This document shows, in pieces, positions 11,182-16,258 of a stretch of 16,258 nt of DNA (the stretch's first letter is position 1; each line of letters starts with the position of its first letter). Where the stretch lies: positions 1 through 16,258 of the forward strand of contig JAUSIJ010000009.1 of assembly GCA_030647855.1 (NCBI GenBank), read 5' to 3'. The position numbers and the translations under genes were made by a program. Source of the DNA: a bacterium. Lineage in GTDB: Bacteria; Patescibacteriota; Minisyncoccia; Phycocordibacterales; JAUSIJ01. The notes beneath the pieces are model-generated. The model searched no databases, was not told the DNA's origin, and saw only the letters and a list, made by a program, of their open reading frames with translations.

Positions 11182-11343
11182 ATGCTTGAAACCATAGCCA
11201 TTATCCTTATTATCCTCTCCTGCAGTCTGAACAGGGATGTCGCTCATAGCAGCCGTCGGCGTGTCATCCAATCGCTTATCCACCGAAAAACAGCCCCCCC
11301 CCGGCAAACTGACACGATTGCTTGTCTCAAGCTATTGTTTTGA
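11182..11343 (+). pseudogene. Possible degenerate lmo0937/DUF5670-like small membrane protein ORF
   Basis: A 53-aa ORF starting MLETIAIILIIL, which is how lmo0937-family small membrane proteins begin (typically continuing LWLLGLV). From residue 13 the product becomes polar and basic (SCSLNRDVAHSSRRR), so the membrane helix is cut short and the second helix is missing. A run of nine C (11294-11302) interrupts the later part. I read this as a decayed copy; chance similarity of a short hydrophobic start is a real alternative. No SD; CATATG repeats (11165-11170 and 11178-11183) flank the start. The remainder of the 365-bp gap (10996-11181) is AT-rich and shows no gene. Confidence 0.25.
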
Positions 11344-11351
11344 GGTAAAAT
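11322..11351 (+). promoter_or_regulatory. Candidate promoter of hisS
   Basis: -35 TTGTCT (11322-11327), 18-bp spacer, -10 TAAAAT (11346-11351). ATG 11361 is 9 nt after the -10, so the leader would be only a few nt, with no SD. Confidence 0.5.
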
Positions 11352-11360
11352 TGAGCATCT

Positions 11361-12677
11361 ATGGTCACTTCTCGCCGCGAGCCGCTTTCTACGGAACCGT
11401 ACAAAGGAGTAAGGGATCTCTACCCCTACGACATGCAAGTGCAGAGTTTTATTTTTGAGATCATGCGCCGCACGGTCATGCAGTACGGTTATGCCGAATA
11501 TGGCGCTTCTCTGCTCGAACCGACCGAGCTCTACCTCGCCAAAACAAGCGAAGAAATCGTAACCGAGCAAACATACTCATTCCGCGATCGGGGGGATCGC
11601 GAGGTGACGCTCAGGCCCGAGATGACACCGACTGTCGCACGAATGATCGCCGCCCGAAAGCGGGAGCTTGCCTTCCCACTGCGCTGGTTCTCGATCGTCA
11701 ACGTGTTCCGCTACGAACGCCCCCAGCGCGGGCGCCTGCGGGAACACTGGCAACTGAATGTTGATATTTTCGGAAGCTCACGAGCCGATGCCGATGAAGA
11801 AGTGCTTGTTCTGACGCACCGTTTGATGACTGCTTTTGGGGCGGCAGACAGCGATTTTACGATATATCTTAATAGCCGCAAACTCTATCTGGCTCTCATG
11901 CAGGCATATGGTCTATCTGACACCGAGACGCGTGCCTTTCAAGGGATACGCGATCGAAGGGAAAAAATTTCCGATGAGCAGTTTAAGCGTGAAGCCCTCT
12001 CTCTTACCGGCAATAAACTAACAGTGGCGGACATCGAGAGTTTAGGAAAAGCCTCCCTTGATTTTTTCCTCAACCACGCAAACGACAATGTGCGTCGTGC
12101 CGCGGAGGAGATTGCGAATCTCGCGAAGAAACTCGCCGAGCGCGGGGTTTCCGTTCGGTTCGATTTTGACCTCGAGCGCGGTTTTGATTATTACACCGGC
12201 ATTGTTTTTGAGGTGTTCGATACGAACCCTATGAACAAACGCTCGATCTTCGGAGGAGGGCGCTACGACAATCTTCTTGATATTTTTGACGCCGGCGAGA
12301 TGCCCGCGGTCGGTTTCGGCCTTGGCGATGTCACCTTACGGGATTTTCTTGAGACTCACAATCTGCTCCCTCCCCCCAAGCCAAGCGCCGATCTTTACCT
12401 TTGCCGTCCCGATAGTGAGAAGAGCGACTACGTCCACGCCTTAGCGGCAAAAATGCGCGAGCTCGGGCTTCGTGTGGCTGTAGATTTGAGCGGCAAATCA
12501 ATCGGCGACCAAATTAAGTTTGCCGATAAACACGGGGTGCGTCACATAGCCGTTATTGGGACAGTCGAACTCAAAAAAGGCTCATTTACGGTGCGAGAAC
12601 TCGTATCGGGCACAGAGACGACCATTCCGGAAAGCAACTTGGACCAGATCCTTGAGATAGTTAAACAGGCGCAATGA
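11361..12677 (+). CDS. hisS: Histidine--tRNA ligase
   Basis: A cytosolic class II aminoacyl-tRNA synthetase of 438 aa, normal length, that charges tRNA-His with histidine using ATP. Motif 1 lies around residues 24-56. Motif 2 is VFRYERPQRGRLREHWQLN, about 115-133. The HisA histidine-binding signature is LERGFDYYTGIVF (271-283, with R273). SIFGGGRYDNL follows and motif 3 is AVGFGLGDV. The C-terminal anticodon-binding domain begins near ADLYLCRPD and ends at the terminus. RGFDYYTG carries F where most enzymes have L, a mild change. It starts at ATG 11361 behind a promoter only 9 nt away. Its TGA stop overlaps the ATG of the exonuclease-like gene by 4 bp (ATGA), so the two are cotranscribed. Confidence 0.97.
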   Translation: MVTSRREPLSTEPYKGVRDLYPYDMQVQSFIFEIMRRTVMQYGYAEYGASLLEPTELYLAKTSEEIVTEQTYSFRDRGDREVTLRPEMTPTVARMIAARKRELAFPLRWFSIVNVFRYERPQRGRLREHWQLNVDIFGSSRADADEEVLVLTHRLMTAFGAADSDFTIYLNSRKLYLALMQAYGLSDTETRAFQGIRDRREKISDEQFKREALSLTGNKLTVADIESLGKASLDFFLNHANDNVRRAAEEIANLAKKLAERGVSVRFDFDLERGFDYYTGIVFEVFDTNPMNKRSIFGGGRYDNLLDIFDAGEMPAVGFGLGDVTLRDFLETHNLLPPPKPSADLYLCRPDSEKSDYVHALAAKMRELGLRVAVDLSGKSIGDQIKFADKHGVRHIAVIGTVELKKGSFTVRELVSGTETTIPESNLDQILEIVKQAQ

Positions 12678-13252
12678 GAAAAGTCGTCTTTGATATAGAA
12701 ACGAAAAATATTTTTGCAGACGTCGGCAAAAACGATCCGGCGCTCCTTGATATATCTGTCGTCGGCATTCACGATTCGGAGACTGACTCATATATCGCCT
12801 ACACCGAAGAAGAACTGGGAAAGCTCTGGCCTATCCTCGAGAAAACTGACTTACTCATTGGTTACAACTCAGATCACTTTGACGTTCCACTGCTCAACAA
12901 ATATTATCCCGGTGATCTTCTAAAAATCCGCAGCCTCGACATTTTGAAAGAGATAAGGAACTCTATCGGGAGGAGGGTTCGTCTCGATAGCGTTGCCTCT
13001 GGTACGCTCGGTACCAATAAATCCGGACACGGACTCGAGGCCACAGTGTGGTGGCGAAACGGTGAGATTGAGAAGGTGAAGCAGTACTGCCTCGATGATG
13101 TGAAAATAACCAAAGCGCTCTATGAATATGTCCTCGGAAATAAAAAGCTCCACATTAAGGAAGGAGGAACTACGATCGATATCCCACTCAATTTTGATCA
13201 GTATCTCACCACCGAATCACCGGTCATTACCTATACCCTGCCTTTTAACTAA
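12674..13252 (+). CDS. DEDD-type 3'-5' exonuclease / RNase H-like (YprB-like) protein
   Basis: A 192-aa predicted nuclease of the RNase H-like superfamily. The ExoI motif is FDIET with D7 and E9. ExoII is LIGYNSDHFDVPLL with D70. ExoIII is YCLDDVKIT with Y138 and D142 (Y-x3-D). Together these give the four acidic residues that bind two metal ions. The YCLDDV.IT form is typical of YprB-like domains. It is a single domain without helicase or polymerase fusion, so it probably acts as a stand-alone DNA or RNA exonuclease; the substrate is unknown. The start overlaps the hisS stop by 4 bp, implying translational coupling. Confidence 0.88.
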   Translation: MRKVVFDIETKNIFADVGKNDPALLDISVVGIHDSETDSYIAYTEEELGKLWPILEKTDLLIGYNSDHFDVPLLNKYYPGDLLKIRSLDILKEIRNSIGRRVRLDSVASGTLGTNKSGHGLEATVWWRNGEIEKVKQYCLDDVKITKALYEYVLGNKKLHIKEGGTTIDIPLNFDQYLTTESPVITYTLPFN

Positions 13253-13320
13253 CGCCCCCATATTCAATTCACTGATCCTTCAAGTGGTCGGTGCTATCTA
13301 GTATTAGATACGGTTATCCA

Positions 13321-13348
13321 TTGCAAAGATACCGGATAGCTCTACAAT
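13321..13348 (+). promoter_or_regulatory. Promoter of the 13373 gene
   Basis: -35 TTGCAA (13321-13326), 16-bp spacer, -10 TACAAT (13343-13348), start near 13355. TATCC/GGATA arms (13315-13319 and 13334-13338) surround the -35 and could be an operator. Confidence 0.6.
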
Positions 13349-13372
13349 AGAAGAAGGAAACCGAGGTGTGCT

Positions 13373-13597
13373 ATGGCATTGAATAATTGCCTTAACCCGA
13401 TAACGCCGCACCTTGATGAAATCGAGTCTCCCTTCAACCGCTTTGTCACCTGGCTAGAGGTTGGCTGCCCCAATCGTGAGGTGACAGAGGAAGAAGCGAG
13501 GCACCACTATCATCAAGCGACGGGACGTATAACGTCCAAAATCTTCGTCGTAGAGGTTGAAAGTCGCTACCCAATCATCAAGCGACCCAGTGCGTAA
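13373..13597 (+). CDS. Hypothetical 74-aa protein
   Basis: Unrecognised soluble small protein, rich in charged and aromatic residues. A helical stretch FNRFVTWLEVGCPN is followed by REVTEEEARHHYHQATGRIT (HHYH could bind metal, speculative), then a beta-like end KIFVVEVESRYPIIKRPSA. It has a good promoter, an SD-like GAGGTG (13363-13368) 4 nt before ATG 13373, and an immediate terminator, so it is a well-formed monocistronic gene despite its size. Confidence 0.75.
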   Translation: MALNNCLNPITPHLDEIESPFNRFVTWLEVGCPNREVTEEEARHHYHQATGRITSKIFVVEVESRYPIIKRPSA

Positions 13598-13625
13598 AAG
13601 AGACGGAACCCGTCTCTTTTTTTTT
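13596..13625 (+). terminator. Intrinsic terminator
   Basis: AAAAGAGACGG (13596-13606) pairs with CCGTCTCTTTT (13610-13620), loop AAC, with nine T from 13617. The TAA stop (13595-13597) overlaps the stem. Confidence 0.93.
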
Positions 13626-13626
13626 A

Positions 13627-13808
13627 TTGCCGACGTAGAGCGAGCATCCGCCTCAGGCGGATCGAGCCGACGCCGTCTGGCCATAGGCCGACTCTGTCGA
13701 GCCGAAGGCCGAGGAGAGCAAAAAGGTCTTAACACCCGCGGCTCCGCCGCCGCAATGGACGAGCGAAGCAAGTTCATTGCTCCAGGGCAAGCCCTGGGGT
13801 TTAATACC
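13627..13808. repeat. Cluster of short GC-rich palindromes
   Basis: Non-coding stretch made largely of small inverted repeats: TCCGCCTCAGGCGGA (13647-13661), GGCCATAGGCC (13679-13689), CGACTCTGTCG (13689-13699), CCAGGGCAAGCCCTGG (13782-13797), and GCAATGGAC (13752-13760) facing GTTCATTGC (13772-13780) with one wobble. Such palindrome mosaics are common between CPR genes. No promoter or credible ORF is visible. Confidence 0.7.
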
Positions 13809-14582
13809 TTACTCCAAGAGCGTCAAAAGAGCCATGAGGGCGAAGCCCGTTAAGATAGAAATTAATTGAATTAGCGATTTTTTTAGGTCAGAGGTCTTGT
13901 GAAGCTCTGGGACAAGATCGGATCCCGCAATGTAGATAAAACCTCCTGCTGCGATGGCGATAGTCGAAAAAATAAAATCCTCCTTGAGAGCACTGCCGGC
14001 CAAAAGCGCAAGAAAGACTCCAAGGACTACGAAAAGGGCCGAGAGAAAGTTAAAAAAAAGCGCTTGGGTTTTTCGAAAGCCGGCGTGCAGTAATATCCCA
14101 AAATCGCCGATTTCTTGCGGAATCTCATGCAAGGCTACCGCAAGCGTCGTAGCGATACCAAGTTCCACGCTCACCATATAACTGCCTGCAATAATCACAC
14201 CATCAATGAAGTTATGGACGCCATCTCCCACAAGGACAATGGCGCCAATCGGTTTGGCCCGCACTTCCTCTGCCTGATGGGCCAGTTCGCTTATGTCTTC
14301 CCCATGACTGTGTCTCCAGCGCATAAACTTTTCCAGTATAAAAAAAACGAGAAGACCGCCAAGGATATAGGGGGTTCCAGAAACAAGATAGTCCTCTTCG
14401 GCGAGCTTGGGCAGGAGATGGATAAAAACGTCACCAAAAAGGACTCCTACCGAGAGACTAACGAGAACGAAGATAATTCTGCGGAGAAAGCGCTCTCGCA
14501 GAGCCAAAGCGACGACTCCGACCATGGCAATCAAGCTTATGATGAGAGCACTGCCGATCGAATAAAGCCAGACTAAACTCAT
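13809..14582 (-). CDS. ZIP-family divalent metal transporter
   Basis: A 257-aa integral membrane protein importing zinc or related divalent metals, with about eight predicted helices. The binuclear metal-site motifs of ZIPs are present: GVHNFIDGVIIAGSY with H123, N124 and D127 in TM4, and ALHEIPQEIGDF with H152, E153 and E157 in TM5. A cytosolic loop after TM3 has the short metal-binding RHSHGED typical of the family, and GDVFIHLLP (50-58) is the TM2 signature. ATG 14582 has no SD; a TACAGT box ends 7 nt upstream. It is transcribed divergently from the DsbA-like gene. Specificity (Zn, Fe or Mn) cannot be told. Confidence 0.93.
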   Translation of the reverse strand: MSLVWLYSIGSALIISLIAMVGVVALALRERFLRRIIFVLVSLSVGVLFGDVFIHLLPKLAEEDYLVSGTPYILGGLLVFFILEKFMRWRHSHGEDISELAHQAEEVRAKPIGAIVLVGDGVHNFIDGVIIAGSYMVSVELGIATTLAVALHEIPQEIGDFGILLHAGFRKTQALFFNFLSALFVVLGVFLALLAGSALKEDFIFSTIAIAAGGFIYIAGSDLVPELHKTSDLKKSLIQLISILTGFALMALLTLLE

Positions 14583-14589
14583 GTTTTGT

Positions 14590-14619
14590 ACTGTACCACG
14601 CCAAGTCTGTACCTAACAA
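14590..14619 (-). promoter_or_regulatory. Candidate leaderless promoter of the ZIP gene
   Basis: Minus strand: -35 TTGTTA (14619-14614), 18-bp spacer, -10 TACAGT (14595-14590), 7 nt, ATG 14582. Its -35 is 7 bp from the -35 of the divergent DsbA-like promoter. Confidence 0.55.
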
Positions 14620-14626
14620 GCTCGTG

Positions 14627-14655
14627 TTAGCATTTTGCGGTGAGTACGATATACT
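14627..14655 (+). promoter_or_regulatory. Candidate promoter of the DsbA-like gene
   Basis: -35 TTAGCA (14627-14632), 17-bp spacer, -10 TATACT (14650-14655), start near 14662, leaving a leader of about 24 nt. Confidence 0.55.
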
Positions 14656-14685
14656 ATTGTTATTATTGAATAGCCTCGAGCACGT

Positions 14686-15372
14686 ATGTCTGACAATAAG
14701 TTCATTATTCCCCTTTCCATTATCATTGCCGGCGCCCTCGTAGCTGGCGCTGTTTTTTTCAGTGGTAAAAAAGACAGCGCTCCGACAGAGACGGAGAAGA
14801 AGGAAGAAGTCGCGCTAAATCCCGTAACGGAAAGCGATCATATCATGGGCAATCCGAACGCTCCTGTCGTCATCGTTGAATATTCGGACACCGAATGTCC
14901 ATTCTGCAAACAGTTCCACACCACCATGAATCGAATTATCGAAGAGTATGCCAAGGAAGGTAAGGTTGCCTGGGTATACCGACACTTCCCGATTGATCAA
15001 CTGCACCCGAAGGCGCGAAAAGAAGCTGAAGCGCTTGAATGTGCCAATGAGCTCGCGGGCAATAACGGTTTTTGGGCGTACACAAATCGACTCTATGAAG
15101 TTACCCCCTCAAACAACGGTCTTGATGCCGACGAACTGCCCAAAATAGCTAAAGAAGTAGGCCTTGATGTGGAACAGTTCAATACTTGTTTGGCGAGTGG
15201 CAAATACAAGGACCACGTGCAAAGCGACTACCAGGATGGCGTTCGTGCCGGCGCAGAAGGAACGCCGTACAGCGTTATAGTAACCAAGGACCGTAAAATT
15301 CCCATCACTCAAGGAGCTCTGCCTTTTGAAGCGATGAAGCAGATTATTGACGCAATTCTTGGGTCAAGCTAG
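14686..15372 (+). CDS. Membrane-anchored DsbA-like thiol oxidoreductase
   Basis: A 228-aa extracytoplasmic thioredoxin-fold protein. A signal anchor at about residues 6-26 (FIIPLSIIIAGALVAGAVFF) is followed by a charged linker (about 28-48). The catalytic domain then has the redox pair CPFC (C71, C74) in YSDTECPFCKQFH and a cis-proline loop EGTPYSVIV (T193-P194). An inserted helical region lies between them, as in DsbA/BdbD. Cys119 and Cys168 lie in the helical insert and could form a second disulfide. It probably makes or isomerises disulfides in exported proteins; the Ig-like secreted protein at 6905, with paired cysteines, is a plausible kind of client. Its 3' end overlaps the convergent nuclease gene by 29 bp, with no terminator between. 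Confidence 0.93.
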   Translation: MSDNKFIIPLSIIIAGALVAGAVFFSGKKDSAPTETEKKEEVALNPVTESDHIMGNPNAPVVIVEYSDTECPFCKQFHTTMNRIIEEYAKEGKVAWVYRHFPIDQLHPKARKEAEALECANELAGNNGFWAYTNRLYEVTPSNNGLDADELPKIAKEVGLDVEQFNTCLASGKYKDHVQSDYQDGVRAGAEGTPYSVIVTKDRKIPITQGALPFEAMKQIIDAILGSS

Positions 15373-16258
15373 GAAGGGGTTTTTGGATAAATGACTTCCG
15401 TAGCCGACAATACTCGCAAAGTGGCTTCGAACACTCGTTGCCCCAGAAAGCAAATGAGTAGATCTCGTACGCTGTTTTTTCTATAACTCCTCGCAGGGCG
15501 GCGACCTCTGATTGCTCTATCAGAAACCTTTCCTTACGATACTCGCCCTTCGGATCAGACTCGGTAAAATCAATCTCCGCGGAGGTCATGGAATACTTTC
15601 CCTTCTCATAACTTTCGAGTAGCAGTTTATAAAAGACAAGCTGGCGCTTGTAGGAGCCATCCGAATTTTTTGTCAGACCCGAGATCTCATTCCGTGTTTT
15701 CGGCTTCGACGTCTTGTAGTCAACCACATTCACTGCATTTCCAGAAAGCAATTCGAGTTTGTCAAGAACGCCTTTCAGCAGTATGTTTTTTTCCCCTTCA
15801 GCCGTTCTAATTGGTACAAAAACGCCCGCAATTTTAAATTCCGTTATAACGGGCCGCTGCCAGTTTGCGGCATACCGATCAAAATAGCCGCCGAGCGACT
15901 TAATGCCTTTTTTAAGACACTCCGCATAATCTTCGCGATTGAGCGGTTTCTTTTTTAGATAATTGCTAAAGAGCTCGAGAAATATTTTTTTGGAGGGCTT
16001 TTTACCCGATGATCGCGAAAAGCTATCCCGAAGAGCCTCGTGGACAGCCGTACCGTAAAGCTGAAACTTGCTCGGCACCTCTGGAATTCTGATTAGGTTC
16101 GTAAAAAAATATCTCCACGGACAGGTCAGGTAATTATTAAGGGCCGTAACAGACAGCCCCTGCTCGAGGAACAGCCCGCGTAAATACTCCTCGTCTTCGA
16201 TTTTGGGGCCTACGAGTGGAGATTTTAAGCCAAGCGCAATCTTTTTTGTCTTCTGCTT
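15344..16258 (-). CDS. RecB/AddB-type PD-(D/E)XK nuclease domain, C-terminal part of a helicase/nuclease (5' truncated by window edge)
   Basis: The frame is open to the right edge, giving the last 304 residues. No start is needed at GTG 16078, because coding continues upstream with LSVTALNNYLTCPWRYFFTN. RecB-family nuclease motifs, numbered from the edge, are H73 in GTAVHEAL, D166 in GVLDKLE, D180 and K182 in VVDYKTSK, and Q206 in RQLVFYK. Four cysteines, C46 and C276/C281/C284 (C-x4-C-x2-C), match the 4Fe-4S staple that flanks this domain in AddB. Such domains form the C-terminus of UvrD/Rep-like helicases or AddB-like proteins that process DNA ends, so a helicase is expected upstream. The C-terminal 10 codons overlap the DsbA-like gene on the opposite strand. 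Confidence 0.9.
   Translation of the reverse strand, partial: KQKTKKIALGLKSPLVGPKIEDEEYLRGLFLEQGLSVTALNNYLTCPWRYFFTNLIRIPEVPSKFQLYGTAVHEALRDSFSRSSGKKPSKKIFLELFSNYLKKKPLNREDYAECLKKGIKSLGGYFDRYAANWQRPVITEFKIAGVFVPIRTAEGEKNILLKGVLDKLELLSGNAVNVVDYKTSKPKTRNEISGLTKNSDGSYKRQLVFYKLLLESYEKGKYSMTSAEIDFTESDPKGEYRKERFLIEQSEVAALRGVIEKTAYEIYSFAFWGNECSKPLCEYCRLRKSFIQKPLPSLTQELRQ

Noticed and set aside
11237-11458. 73-codon frame overlapping the start of hisS
   Set aside because: It lies in another frame of hisS and has no signals; the hisS motifs are unambiguous.
16076-16078. GTG as start of the nuclease
   Set aside because: Conserved domain residues (NYLTCPWRYFF, including the first iron-sulfur cysteine) are encoded upstream in frame to the window edge.

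Overview
The window is compact bacterial DNA, most likely from a Candidate Phyla Radiation (Patescibacteria) genome, probably of the Parcubacteria group. This assignment is an inference. It rests on the mix of genes: a soluble PAS histidine kinase with an HQLNTPL H-box, a DsbA-like thiol oxidoreductase with an N-terminal anchor, a RecB-type nuclease, an IS481-type transposase remnant, and many tiny unassigned proteins. Short GC-rich palindromes between genes and very tight spacing also fit. TGA is used as a normal stop. I recognised no tRNA, rRNA or CRISPR array.

Layout. 1-357 is the 3' end of a TPR/SirB1-like gene. 419-698 (-) holds a 69-aa hypothetical gene and a coupled 18-aa ORF. 808-1269 is a NUDIX hydrolase. 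1395-1881 holds two small genes, the second a membrane protein. 1938-2993 (-) is a GT-B-like transferase with its own promoter and a palindrome in its leader. 3132-3573 is a frameshifted and truncated IS481-type transposase. 3667-3879 is a small membrane protein and 3960-4970 is mltG. 5214-5901 is a two-gene unit of unknown function.

5920-8499 is rich in envelope and secreted proteins: an LPQTG-anchored small protein (-), a membrane protein made of a tandem duplication, a secreted protein with two Ig-like repeats and a CFI-box C-terminus, and a secreted protein with two DUF5666-like domains. 8573-8629 encodes an 18-aa Lys/Arg-rich peptide. 8709-10995 (-) is a two-component system whose regulator and kinase genes are separated by about 500 bp of structured DNA. 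11361-13252 is hisS overlapping a DEDD-type 3'-5' exonuclease gene. 13373-13597 is a small hypothetical gene followed by a cluster of palindromes. 13809-15372 is a divergent ZIP metal transporter (-) and DsbA-like protein (+) pair. 15344-16258 (-) is the C-terminal PD-(D/E)XK nuclease part of a helicase/nuclease that runs off the right edge.

Two themes run through the window. First, several genes carry a sigma70-like -10 box 6-7 nt before the start codon, with no Shine-Dalgarno sequence, which predicts leaderless mRNAs (clearest at 3960, 6628, 9803 and 14582). Other genes have strong Shine-Dalgarno sites (475, 1395, 2993, 5214, 5698). Second, terminators are packed into gene ends: several stop codons lie inside the terminator hairpin.
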